Of a DNA stretch of 64,000 bases, positions 56,901 to 64,000 are shown piece by piece; the stretch's first letter is position 1, and each line of letters starts with the position of its first letter. Source of the stretch: Chinchilla lanigera. Taxonomy: Eukaryota; Chordata; Mammalia; Rodentia; Chinchillidae. Made by a program: the position numbers and the translations under genes. Where the stretch lies: positions 1,850,149 to 1,914,148 of the forward strand of contig NW_004955470.1 of assembly GCF_000276665.1 (NCBI RefSeq), written 5' to 3'. Under the pieces are notes generated by a model. That model ran no database searches, was not told the DNA's origin, and saw nothing but the letters and a program-made list of their open reading frames with translations.

Positions 56901-59086
56901 GTAGTACCTTTGGTCAGCATAAGAATTATGTTTCTTCAGTCATTCAGTAGTAGAAATTCTAGTTTGAGGACTCCCTGAAAAACAATATTATAGTTGTATA
57001 AATTAATTCTATTTTAGACAAGCCTATTATATAAAGGACTCGGATTTATAAGATTGTCATTGTCATTGATTTTGACTTCCCCCAATCCAAAGAATGCTCT
57101 AAAATAATCACATTTCTCAAGGTACTTAAAACAAATATTCCTCTTACATATCAGTGAAACATTACCTGTATTCTTTTAGGAGAGCAAATATGAAAAAATA
57201 GTCTCGCAATAGTCACTAAATTTGATTTATATAATCTCTCTAAAATTAGATTTTTTTTTCAAACGAGGGGTCATGGTACAGACCTGTAACGCTAGCACTT
57301 GAGAGGTGAGGCAGGAGGATTGAAAGTTCCAATCATACCTGGTCAACTTAGTGTGACTTTGTCTCAAAAAAGATCGAGACGTATAGGCAATGTGAAGGCC
57401 TGTGTTCAATCCCCACTCCCATAAAAAATTTAAAAATTTTTTTTAAATGTTTAAATTTTAAAAACATTTTTTAAAAAATTTTTTAAATTTAAACAAATTA
57501 GATTTTTCATGTAAACCAATTAATACAATTTATTGTCTCATACTTTAAACAGAGAACTCAAGTCTGGCCTGGTGATGCATACCTGACACCTCCTCACTCA
57601 GGAGGCTGAGGCAGGAGGATTGCTAGTTTGAACTATATAATGAGACCCTGTCTTAAAAAAACCAAAATTAAAAATAGAGAATTTAGTGTTTCTCCTAGTA
57701 GGAAAGATACTTACATAGCAAAAATATAATTATGGTATTAAATTAATAACAAACTTTAGTTGGATTAAGATTGTTCTCTTCCTTAACATTTGTGCTACAT
57801 GAATATCCTTGCAAGTTTTATCACACAGGAACAAAATGTTATCAGGGGGAGCATTGCAGGTTTTCACATGCTCCCCTGACGGATGAAACACAAGAACTGC
57901 TGGCTAAAGTAAGTACAGTGGTCATAATCGTTTAAAATGTTTTCTTTTTAAATAATATGTTTAAAAGAACCATGAGTATTTGAAAACATAACCACACTTT
58001 AGGGAGAGTTCTCATAGGTTTGAATGTGAGACATATTAGGACTGATACCCTAAAAATTTACTTAATAATTTAATACTTAATTTAATTACTTAATAAATAA
58101 CTTGGAGAATTTTTTATTTGCTTTTTTTGTGTAGCTGATTTTTTATTCATTGATAGCATAAATTGGAATACTCTTATGTAGTTAGCAACTTCAACAGCTT
58201 AGTTAAACGAAGGGAGACAAAGCAAAGCAGGGAAAGAGTTCCGTATACACAGAGTCTTAGAAGGAAATTAGGCTCATGGAGCCATCAACATTTTAGAGTT
58301 ACGTCAAAGAATAGACAGGCAGTGCTTTCAAAGTGCTTTTTCCAAGTATTCTTTGGTCTATGAGGAAAGATTATTGCAACATTATGCTTATTTATATTCT
58401 TTCATGTCTCATGTTAATTGGAGGTATTCTCTTCAAAATTAAAGTAAAATATATGTGAAGATAAAAGATTTCTTGAAAAACCAGTCTTCTCTGCAGGAAG
58501 ATCACTGAGAGATCAGGGCCAGCTTGGGCTATATTGTAAGTTCAAGGCCACCTGACTACATAGTGAGACTTTGTCTCAGATATCAAGAACAGAGCCAGGT
58601 GTGGTATGGTGGTGCATGCTTGTAATCCCAGCACTTGGGAGGCTGAGGCAGGAGGATAGCTGTGAGTTCAAGGCCAGCCTGCACTACAAAGTAAGACAAA
58701 AAAAACAGAATAAAAACAACAAGAAAGAAAAAACTCCTGATGTTCATCTGTCTTGTGGCAGAAGTTCCCTTTAGCATATACAAATACTAAAAAGTCAGAG
58801 ATGATTATTTATAGATACCTTTATGTTGTAAAATATGGGAAGGTTACTATGGAACTAAAACTTATACCAGATGTTTATTTATGTGAAATATATCTGGAAA
58901 ATGATAGATGTAAAATTATTTTTTTTATTTCCTCTTATAGATGATCAGGGTGCATGTTACTGGTATCTTTTGAAAAATGTAAGAATATCACAGTGTACCT
59001 AATTAGATGTCAGTGCATAAAATGGTTATGTGATTTTTTTTTTTTATTATTAGGTTTTGGACACTGAAAAGAAGACATGTAAATAA
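38854..59086 (+). CDS. ZC3H8: ZC3H8, complete gene (8 coding exons, 305 aa)
   Basis: CCCH-type zinc-finger protein 8 (Fliz1), a nuclear protein known as a subunit of the little elongation complex with ICE1, ICE2 and ELL, which promotes Pol II transcription of snRNA genes; it was also described as a GATA3 repressor. Exons of 77, 97, 232, 134, 123, 112, 110 and 33 nt join in frame to 918 nt. Residues 1-58 hold a conserved start ([17 protein letters not shown]) and an acidic block; 59-180 are basic and low complexity. Three fingers follow: C211-C219-C225-H229, C240-C248-C254-H258 (both C-X7-C-X5-C-X3-H) and C263-C272-C278-H282 (C-X8-C-X5-C-X3-H). All ligands are intact. The protein ends DTEKKTCK. 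The human protein is about 291 aa, so this one is slightly longer, mainly by small insertions in exons 2 and 3. Intron 6 is of the AT-AC type. Confidence 0.96.
39293..39400 (+). mobile_element. B1-type SINE
   Basis: 'gcgtgctactgcacgcctgt' to 'ccaaatcgagactct'; it lies within the shore of the CpG island and is CpG rich. Confidence 0.8.
39700..39765 (-). mobile_element. B1 fragment
   Basis: 'ttggtctttcagagcctcgc' then 'tatgcagttcaggctgacct'. Confidence 0.6.
39838..40045 (-). mobile_element. MIR SINE
   Basis: 'agttgaggaaactgaggcac' and 'gagtggcagagctaagg' are the antisense MIR core. Confidence 0.85.
40212..40342 (-). mobile_element. B1-type SINE
   Basis: 'tttttgagatacggtcttac' to 'gtgcctccatgcctgg'. 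Confidence 0.88.
40731..40837 (+). repeat. direct duplication copy 1
   Basis: From a T run through 'atgcactcaaaagggttgat' to 'aactttttttttcag'. It is nearly identical to 41277..41385; inside the shared body I see one C/T difference plus T-run length changes. Confidence 0.93.
40917..41085 (+). mobile_element. B1-dID dimer SINE, B1 half deleted
   Basis: 'tggtgatgcatacctataat' then 'gactgtctcaagaaattta' into 'gggactgggggtgtagctca'. Confidence 0.75.
41277..41385 (+). repeat. direct duplication copy 2
   Basis: The second copy of 40731..40837, about 545 bp downstream. The sequence between the copies is not duplicated. Confidence 0.93.
41600..41752 (+). mobile_element. B1-type SINE
   Basis: 'gagccgggcgtggtggcaca' start, doubled right block, 'gtgaaactgtctta' end. 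Confidence 0.93.
42258..42407 (-). mobile_element. B1-type SINE, young
   Basis: 'ttttggagacagggtctcac' to 'gccaccacgcccggc', close to consensus with CpGs retained. Confidence 0.93.
42818..42995 (+). mobile_element. B1-dID dimer SINE
   Basis: The B1 part ends 'gacactgtttgaaaaaaa'; the ID part 'ggctcgggaatgtagcttag' ends in a C-rich run (42970-42985). Confidence 0.8.
43098..43190 (+). mobile_element. ID SINE
   Basis: 'cggggccagggatatagctc' to 'gttcgattatcagtacc'. Confidence 0.9.
43390..43710 (+). mobile_element. L2 LINE remnant (possible)
   Basis: Short blocks such as 'ataaagtccagaactcggta' and 'attaatgaatggaatgatgg' fit an L2 3' end. Confidence 0.45.
43969..44065 (+). CDS. ZC3H8: ZC3H8 coding exon 2
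   Basis: Acceptor 'tttttgctgcag'. It completes Arg26 and encodes through Lys58; acidic block [17 protein letters not shown]. Donor GTAAGG. It corresponds to exon 2 of ZC3H6. Confidence 0.95.
44440..44885 (-). mobile_element. MaLR/MLT1-like LTR, antisense
   Basis: 'tagggctgccaataacaaac', 'ggacaccagtcatgttggat' and 'gaggacacagttcaggccat' follow the known antisense order of such LTRs. Confidence 0.75.
45540..45735 (-). mobile_element. L1 fragment (possible)
   Basis: 'ttcactcaacattattttaa' is shared with 59450 ('ttcactcaacattatgctgc'), a block of an old antisense L1. Confidence 0.4.
46020..46577 (+). mobile_element. ERVL/MLT2-like solo LTR
   Basis: 'gcaaagcacagttctagatg', repeated 'cttccaggcctttgacctgg'-like blocks, 'cctgcttaataaatcctctt' (polyadenylation signal) and the end 'gagccctaacaaatacag'. 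The internal 'gatggccatt(t/g)tgga' block is duplicated. Confidence 0.7.
46687..46730 (+). mobile_element. ID SINE, 3' truncated
   Basis: 'ggggctgggaatgcagctca' then stops abruptly after 'gtagagtgcttg'. Confidence 0.75.
46847..46932 (+). mobile_element. ID SINE
   Basis: 'ggggctggggacataactca' to 'gagtttgattcttgg'; 'aaagt(a/g)atgggga' flanks both ends. Confidence 0.92.
47222..47548 (+). mobile_element. ERVL/MaLR-like solo LTR
   Basis: 'tgtcaacttaattggcttgg', 'gtttagtaaagcacttcaaa' and the end 'aaaagcgaaccaatacag' match this LTR type. Confidence 0.7.
47925..48002 (-). mobile_element. ID SINE
   Basis: 'ggcagtcgaactcaggacct' to 'gagctgtgtccccggccc'. Confidence 0.88.
48090..49190 (-). mobile_element. 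old antisense L1 ORF2 fragment
   Basis: 'agggtgtagtgctatctcat' and 'attgctagatatttaatgaa' are antisense L1 landmarks. An ID (48445-48545) sits inside. Confidence 0.7.
48445..48545 (+). mobile_element. ID SINE
   Basis: 'ggggctggggatcttgctca' to 'attcccagtaccag'; 'agtt(c/t)ataattt' flanks it on both sides. Confidence 0.92.
49190..49425 (-). mobile_element. ID followed by B1-type SINE
   Basis: 49190-49265: an ID with 'gtgattgggatcaactcaga'. 49268-49425: a B1 with 'tttttgagactgggtcttgc' and a doubled right block. Confidence 0.85.
49505..49700 (+). mobile_element. B1-dID dimer SINE
   Basis: 'ctatagtcctagcactctgg' through a 17-base A run into 'gggtggggatgtggctcagt'. Confidence 0.85.
50215..50412 (+). 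mobile_element. B1-dID dimer SINE
   Basis: 'gtagatgcctgtaatgccag' through 'gagaccttgtctcagaagaa' into 'gggctggactatagctcagt'. Confidence 0.85.
50985..51184 (+). mobile_element. B1-dID dimer SINE
   Basis: 'ccgtggtggtgcacctctat' through 'aagaccctaactcaaaattt' into 'tgccaaggacagagctcagt'. Confidence 0.85.
53007..53238 (+). CDS. ZC3H8: ZC3H8 coding exon 3
   Basis: Acceptor 'tttttacctag', donor GTAAGT. Residues 59-135 plus one base: [18 protein letters not shown] and [17 protein letters not shown] are the conserved family blocks. Confidence 0.95.
53638..53985. mobile_element. SINE cluster in intron 3: ID(-), B1(+), B1(-)
   Basis: 53638-53705 ID antisense; 53710-53870 B1 sense with 'aaccaggtgtggtggcacac'; 53870-53985 B1 antisense. 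The two B1s are inverted and nearly touching, so the transcript can form a long hairpin. Confidence 0.88.
54451..54584 (+). CDS. ZC3H8: ZC3H8 coding exon 4
   Basis: Acceptor 'cttatttgtag', donor GTACGG. It completes Pro136 and encodes the basic stretch [16 protein letters not shown] up to Glu180. Confidence 0.94.
54778..54837 (+). pseudogene. U2 snRNA retropseudogene (5' 33 nt only)
   Basis: 'atcgcttctcggccttttgg' and the next 13 bases (54792-54824) are the exact start of U2 snRNA. 'gataatggtgc(a/g)ca' stands on both sides (54778-54791 and 54824-54837). No A tail. It is therefore a tailless, 5'-only retrocopy, not a working snRNA gene. Confidence 0.93.
55750..55872 (+). CDS. ZC3H8: ZC3H8 coding exon 5
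   Basis: Acceptor 'gtttttgaag', donor GTATAA. Residues 181-221: [19 protein letters not shown] is the conserved entry to finger 1, with Cys211 and Cys219. Confidence 0.95.
56301..56412 (+). CDS. ZC3H8: ZC3H8 coding exon 6
   Basis: Acceptor 'cttttggccag'. Residues 222-258 plus one base; it completes finger 1 (Cys225, His229) and encodes finger 2 (Cys240 to His258). It is followed not by GT but by ATATCCTTTA. Confidence 0.96.
57270..57430 (+). mobile_element. B1-dID dimer SINE (decayed)
   Basis: 'ggtcatggtacagacctgta' to 'ctttgtctcaaaaaaga', then a shortened ID half 'gtgttcaatccccactccc'. Confidence 0.7.
57420..57500. repeat. AT-rich self-complementary tract
   Basis: Alternating 'aaaaatttaaaaattttttt' and 'taaattttaaaaacattttt' blocks that can pair with each other. 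Confidence 0.75.
57565..57668 (+). mobile_element. B1-type SINE, right part deleted
   Basis: 'gcctggtgatgcatacctga' to 'tgagaccctgtctt'. Confidence 0.85.
57799..57908 (+). CDS. ZC3H8: ZC3H8 coding exon 7
   Basis: Begins after the AC acceptor; completes Asn259 and encodes finger 3 (Cys263, Cys272, Cys278, His282) and TQELLAK. Donor GTAAGT. Confidence 0.95.
58487..58725 (+). mobile_element. two B1-type SINEs in tandem
   Basis: 58487-58585 lacks the left box; 58590-58725 is near complete, with an insert duplicating 'tggtatggtggtgc'. Confidence 0.85.
59054..59086 (+). CDS. ZC3H8: ZC3H8 coding exon 8 and stop
   Basis: Acceptor 'tttttattattag'; encodes [10 protein letters not shown] and TAA. Confidence 0.95.
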   Translation, partial: VLDTEKKTCK

Positions 59087-59087
59087 A
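59082..59087 (+). terminator. ZC3H8: AATAAA overlapping the ZC3H8 stop codon
   Basis: The hexamer overlaps the stop TAA, so use of it would leave a very short 3' UTR. Other AATAAA hexamers downstream are at about 59719 (inside an L1) and 62690. Which one is used cannot be told from sequence. Confidence 0.45.
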
Positions 59088-59369
59088 ATAGACTAAAAAA
59101 GGTAAAAGTAGACTACACCGCGTTTCTTATTCTCTAAAACCTCTAGACATCTCCATAGTAATCTGAATAAGTTTTTATTTTCTGAAATAGAAATACTTTT
59201 CTCCTTCCTCCCACACTAACAGAGCTATGAAACTATTTAATACACATATATGTATATTTATCTATATATAGATATAGATACATAGATCTCCATTGGCCTT
59301 CTTCTCCATCTGACTTTGTCTTTCATTGTATTTTTATTCTCCTCTTGTATTTCTTTGTACATTTATTAA

Positions 59370-60240
59370 ATGTATATAATTCACTAAATAATGTTTAGTT
59401 TTGCTTATGGTTGGCAATACTCTTAAATTGGTGACTTGCTATTTTCACTCAACATTATGCTGCTAAAATCCTTTTATGGCCAGGGATATAGCTCAGTGGC
59501 ACAGCACCTGCCTGGTAAGCACAAGGTCATGAGTTTGATTACCGGTACCAAAAGGAGAAAAGAAAGTCCTTTTATGTAGGCATATCTGTCATTCATGCAT
59601 TTTTACTGCATGTAGCATCTATGAATATGTTATAATTTAGTTATACTGTTAATGGGCATTTAGATTATTTTAAATTTTTTAATCCAAACTGTTATAAATA
59701 TTCATCTGTATTCTCTTGGAATAAATGTGTCCAGGTTTTGAAGGTATATGACAAGGAGTAGAATTATATAAGTTTAAGATACTTTTAAAAGTATTTATAA
59801 TATTTATATAGAATTTCTTTTATTCCATGGTTGCTAGTACTTCTTTTTTTTTAACTAATTTAGTATTTGTAGAAATGGTTTTTCATAGCTTTCTTTGCAT
59901 AAAACACCGCACCTTTCCTTAGGCTTACTGGGTTTTCAGTTTTATCCAAGTGAAAGGACTGTAACCGTGGTTTGCCATGTTTCTGTTGGTCCAGTTGTCT
60001 TTTATACATTGATTTTTGTATATTTTTAATATAAGGGATCTTCTCCCATTTCATAGGCTGTCTTTTCAAAATTATTCATTTTGGTGATCTTTTTGTTTAT
60101 GGTTGGTTTTGTTTCTAATCTAAGAAATCCTTCCCTATTCTGAGGTGATAAAGTAATTTACCGTTCTTTTCTTAAATTTGGATATTTCATTTTATATATT
60201 TATACTTAAAGCCCATTGAAAATGTTATCAATTGACAGTC
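59370..60240 (-). mobile_element. old antisense L1 pieces
   Basis: 'ttaatgggcatttagattat' and 'ctaatctaagaaatccttcc' are recalled antisense L1 landmarks. An ID (59478-59565) is inside. Confidence 0.6.
59478..59565 (+). mobile_element. ID SINE
   Basis: 'ggccagggatatagctcagt' to 'gtttgattaccggtacc'; 'tccttttatg' recurs on both flanks. Confidence 0.92.
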
Positions 60241-60249
60241 GCCACAGGG

Positions 60250-60630
60250 GTGGTGCTTAACAGCCAACGTACAGCTCTTGGTAGCATATAACAAAAAGCG
60301 TTTTCTTACGCATTTGCAGGGGGCTGGAAGCCTCGGGTGGCCTTGGCTGGCTTGGCTCTGCTTCATGCAGCAGGTCTTCTGGGACGATTCTTACTTGTCT
60401 GATGTCCATCTCATTCCTTTCTGGGACCTGTGGGCTAGCGGAGGCATGTTCTTCTATTTCCGCTGGGAGAGGCCCAAGGGGGCAAAATCGTGTTTGTATC
60501 ACGTTGGCCATAGTAGTCACACGGCCCAGCTCCAAGCCAAGAGTTGAGAAGTACGTTCCACCTCCTGTACCTTACGTAGGGGAGGAGGTGCAGATGATGC
60601 ATGAGACTGGGTATGGCTGTGAGTGGAGGG
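60250..60630. repeat. unclassified old interspersed repeat
   Basis: 'tttctgggacctgtgggcta', 'aggcatgttcttctatttcc' and 'cacacggcccagctccaagc' are blocks I recognise from a common mammalian repeat but cannot name with confidence. Confidence 0.5.
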
Positions 60631-61399
60631 ATAAAGAAGTAAGACTTACTGATTTCTTCTTAATGTTTGTACTATTCCTTTTCTCCCTCACCCCCACATG
60701 GATAATCAGTCTCCCAAGCATCATTTGGTTAAAAAGACTCCTCTTCTTCCACTGACCTATAATGCCCCTTCTGATATGTATCAAGTTCCATCAAGCAAAG
60801 GTCTGTTTCTGGGATCTCTAAGTTTGGTCTTTCTTTGATAGCGTACTGCCTTAATTACTGTAACAAAACTAGTTATTATCAGTCATTTTGATTGTACCTT
60901 TTCTAGGAGAGGCGAAATGGCATTTCTGTGTAGTTACAGTTTGCATTTTCTTAATGACTAATGGTGTTGAAAGCATCTTCATGTGTTCACCGCCCCGGTC
61001 AGGTTAGTGCACTCAGACTGTGCAGCCATCCCCAAGACCCCTCTCCGGAGCATTTTTTATCTACAGAGCTGAAACTCTGTCCACCGAACACCTTGTCTGC
61101 CTTGTCCCCAACCCCCAGGAGCCGTCATTCTACCTTCTGTCTCTGTGATTCTGACGGTTCTGGGTATCCCATGTAAGTGGCATCAAGGTAGCATTTATCT
61201 TTTTTAACTTAAAATCCTGCTTTCAGTTCTCTTGGGTATATGTCCTAAAGTGGGATTAGTATATCATATGGTTATTCTATTCTTGATTACTTGAGGAACC
61301 ATCGTACTGTTTTCTACTGTAGCTATCTGACCAGTAGTGCCCAGGGGTTCGAATTTCACAGCCTTTAATTTCTGTTAGTTTGGGTTTTGTTATTGTTGT

Positions 61400-61482
61400 T
61401 GTTTTTGCACCAGGAATTGAACTCAGGAGCTCACATTTGCTAGGCAGGTGCTGTGCCACTGAGCTAAATCCCTGGCCCTTTC
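61400..61482 (-). mobile_element. ID SINE
   Basis: 'gcaccaggaattgaactcag' to 'gagctaaatccctggccc'; 'tttctgtt(a/c)gttt' flanks both ends. Confidence 0.9.
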
Positions 61483-61864
61483 TGTTCGTTTTAATAAGAC
61501 ACCGAATGATAGCAGTCATTGTAATTGGTGTGAGGTTCGATTTGTACTCAGTGACCCTGAGCAAAGTATTTTCATGTACTCATTAGCCATTCACACAATC
61601 ATCTTTGGGGAAATGTCTGTGCAGGTGCTTTGCCACTTTTGTAGTTAATGTTTTTTGGTTTTTTTTTTAAATAGTTCTAGATGTTCTCTATTTACTGTGG
61701 ATTGTAACCACTTACGAGATTATATAATTTGCAGATCTTTTCTTCATTCTATCAGTTGGTTTTTCAGTATGTTGATAGTGTCCTTTGATGCATGAAAGTT
61801 TTTTTTTTTTTTTAATTTTTAAGAAGTCCAATGTTTAAAAAAAAAAAAAAAAGGAAGAAGTCCA

Positions 61865-61972
61865 GTTTTGCTGGGTGTGGTGGTGCATGCCTATAATCCC
61901 AGCATGTGAGAGGCTGAGACAGGAGGATCACTTTGAGTTCAAGGGCAGCCTGAACTACATAGTGAACTATTT
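61865..61972 (+). mobile_element. B1-type SINE
   Basis: 'ttgctgggtgtggtggtgca' to 'tgaactacatagtgaact', with the A tail missing. Confidence 0.88.
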
Positions 61973-62401
61973 GTTCTTTTTCAGAATCATTTTGGTTATT
62001 CAGGATCACTTAAGATTACTTACAAATTTTAAAAGGAATTTTTCTATTTTTGTAAACATGTCATTATGATTTTGATAAGAATTGCACGAAATCTGTAGAT
62101 TTCCTTGTGTAGTAATTGTCTTCATAACTATGAACTTTTTAAGGGATTATAAATAGATTTTATGGGATATTTTTCCTTATTTCCGGGGCCAGTCAGCTCT
62201 TATTTCATTATTTCCAATTTTTGTTCCATTCCACTTAAATTGTAATTGAAGGTGTTCTCTTCGTTTCCCAAAAAGGAATTAATTCATTTTGGATTTTTGT
62301 GTTTTCTCCTGCTGCATGATTTTTGCGAGTAGAGAGGTAGTGGGGAAAGCTCAGTTGGTAATTTTCACAATCTAATGTGTTTTTACTCTTTTCTTCTGTA
62401 G

Positions 62402-62697
62402 TTTTGTATAGATGAAGAGTGGTTACGTCCGTGCCTGTTCCAGATTCATGGTTTGGAGTCACTTACTGGATTCCTCTGTTGGAGCGCCCTCTGGTGTCTG
62501 TATGCTGGTGTGTGGCTCTTTAGCCAATGGCTGAAGGGATGGAGCGCAGAGCACTGCAAAGGAAGAGTGGTTCTTAGCTGGTGCTCCCACCCTTGGGACA
62601 GGAGAGGCAGGCTGCGCTGGCATGCAGGCTTGTGGGTTCGTGCGGCAGTACACTGCAGATGTGTTTTCCGTTTAACTGAGGTTTCTCAATAAAACAA
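62402..62697 (+). other. candidate terminal exon
   Basis: 'tttttactcttttcttctgtag' is a strong acceptor pattern (62380-62401, length trimmed here to its core). The next 97 codons are open in phase 0 and end at a TAA that lies within AATAAA (about 62688-62693). It has higher GC content than its surroundings and no repeat I recognise. ZC3H8 exon 7 ends in phase 0, so it could serve as an alternative last exon of ZC3H8 or as a 3' UTR exon. It is equally possible that it is chance. Confidence 0.25.
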
Positions 62698-62699
62698 GA

Positions 62700-63690
62700 A
62701 GCTAAGTTAGTCTGAGAATGAGTGAAGAAGTTGAGATTAAGAGGTTAGTAAGAGTTAGATCTCTGCATGTCATGCAGTACTTCGACGAAATATTTTTCAT
62801 AATAGCTCACAATTCCATTTTACAGCTTAAAATTTATGATTCTGTGAATTTTTTTTAAAACCAGTCTCCTGTTGGACATTTGTTTCCAGTTTCTTACTAT
62901 TATAAATAAAGTAGAGTAATACCTTTTGATATACCGTTCCTGAACTTGGTGTCCTTCACCGTTTCTGTTGTTAAAACACAAGAATTCAGTATTTATCTTT
63001 CTCATTGGTTCGTAAATATAACCAGATTCTGCACTTGGATACAGTATAAACTTGAAGAGTGCAATTTCTGTAACATAATACACAACTACAAAACTTTCCA
63101 GGTACATACAAGATTCTAAATGTGCATTAGTACTGATATTATCAGACAGATGCCATGAAGCTAAAGCCACAATCATCATACTGTTTTGTTACTGGGGAAA
63201 ATAATAGCATCACTAACTCACTGCACATGCAGAAAACACCAAATCTGGTAACACTTTTTAGAGTATTTGAAAGTATAAGTCAGAGTCATTTTGGTTCACC
63301 TAAAGCAAGAAAGAGAGTCGTATGTCCTCTAAGCAAAGATTTATCAGACAAGAGGTAAGAAAGGAAGAGACCAGGATACAGCCTGGGCCCTCAGAGGCAG
63401 GAGACTCGAGCTGTCAGCACTGTTGCTGTAGCAGATTGAGAAGTCCACTCCCTGGTGATGGCTAGGGAGAGGGCAAGGTGGTGTGCCAGAAGCTGCTAGA
63501 AGAATCCAGAGGAGAAAGGCTGAGCCAAAAACATTAGGAAGCCCTTCATAATGTAATAAAATTGTGCAAAGGAGTAGTGATGTTACCCACAAAGTGGATA
63601 TTTTATATCTCCTATAAAGATCATATGTAACTTGAAAGAATTCAAGATTCTAGTCTAGCTCCCACTTACAAGAGGTAAATTTTATGTCAG
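62700..63690. other. no recognised feature
   Basis: Mixed AT-rich unique-looking sequence. No splice-flanked coding segment and no repeat family recognised. FBLN7, the human neighbour on this side, is not seen. Confidence 0.6.
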
Positions 63691-64000
63691 ACCTATGTGT
63701 GAGCTAACATTGGCCAGTGTTAACAGTAAGCTAACCTTAACATACACCTACTGTATGCCAGAAAGTATGCTATTTTATTTTATACTGCCTAACTTGCTTC
63801 TTTAAACCTCATAACAATCTTTTTTTTTTTAATTTTTTTTTTTTTGGTACTAGGAATCAAACTCAGGACCTCATACTTGCCAGGCAGGTGTCATGCCACT
63901 GAGCTATATCCCTGGCCCCCACATAACAATTCTATGAGCTGGATAGTATGATCAGTTACATAAAAGGGATAAATAGGAACATTTACTTTGTATTTTTATT
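63690..64000 (-). mobile_element. MIR split by a young ID
   Basis: 'cctactgtatgccagaaagt' and 'aattctatgagctggatagt' are antisense MIR halves. An ID(-) at 63825-63920 with 'cataacaat' on both flanks lies between. Confidence 0.75.

Larger units (their letters stand above)
56413..57798 (+). other. ZC3H8: ZC3H8 intron 6, AT-AC U12-type
   Basis: The 5' end ATATCCTTTA is the perfect U12 donor. TTCCTTAAC (57779-57787) is the perfect U12 branch site, its A about 12 bases before the exon. The 3' end is 'tgctac'. Joining 56412 to 57799 restores [11 protein letters not shown] exactly. It is 1386 bp long and also holds two B1-type SINEs. Confidence 0.96.
60880..62340 (-). mobile_element. antisense L1 with SINE insertions
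   Basis: 'agctgaaactctgtccaccg', 'tcttgggtatatgtcctaaa' and 'ttgatagtgtcctttgatgc' follow antisense L1 order. An ID(-) at 61400-61482 and a B1(+) at 61865-61970 interrupt it. Confidence 0.8.
59087..62401 (+). other. ZC3H8 3' UTR or downstream DNA
   Basis: It starts with the presumed 3' UTR and continues into antisense L1 pieces, SINEs and an unclassified old repeat (60250-60630). No gene is recognised. Confidence 0.6.

Noticed and set aside
1..64000. CRISPR arrays, operons, phage or bacterial systems
   Set aside because: The window is mammalian nuclear DNA; no regularly spaced repeats of that kind occur.

Overview
The window is nuclear DNA of a placental mammal, most likely a rodent outside the mouse-like group. 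It carries B1-type (7SL-derived) and ID-type (tRNA-derived) SINEs on both strands, B1-dID dimers, old MIR, L2 and MER5A copies, MaLR-type LTRs and L1 3' ends. Beaver (Castor) is my best guess for the lineage; this is not proven from the sequence alone.

Two paralogous CCCH zinc-finger genes lie head to head. ZC3H6 is on the minus strand. Its exon 2 is at 4793..4973, and its CpG-island promoter is near 26.4-27.8 kb. A 417-base run of N (26641..27057) probably hides exon 1, and the rest of the gene lies beyond the left edge. ZC3H8 is on the plus strand and is complete: eight coding exons between 38854 and 59086, encoding 305 residues with three C3H1 fingers. Its sixth intron (56413..57798) has AT-AC ends and a consensus branch site of the minor (U12-type) spliceosome.

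Between the two promoters, just upstream of the ZC3H6 CpG island, sits a piggyBac-family element (about 27813..31068, minus strand) with an uninterrupted 592-codon transposase. Three of its four conserved catalytic acidic residues are present, but the second Asp of the DDD triad is Asn (residue 340, one G-to-A change). An 87-nt intron-like segment in frame with the coding sequence lies just 5' of the start codon. The 3' end of the element, including the cysteine-rich tail domain, is triplicated in tandem, and the two extra copies are decayed. A long open frame next to decayed duplicates is what a recently arrived, or a domesticated and catalytically dead, transposase would look like. This is the most interesting locus in the window.

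The remainder is intron and intergenic DNA filled with repeats. Notable items are a 5'-only U2 snRNA retrocopy with target-site duplications inside ZC3H8 intron 4, a ~105-bp near-identical direct duplication in ZC3H8 intron 1, an old ~420-bp tandem duplication later split by a B1/L1 insertion in ZC3H6 intron 1, and a possible extra terminal exon downstream of ZC3H8 (62402..62697). ZC3H8 is known from other mammals as a subunit of the little elongation complex, which drives Pol II snRNA transcription. ZC3H6 is its less-studied paralogue.
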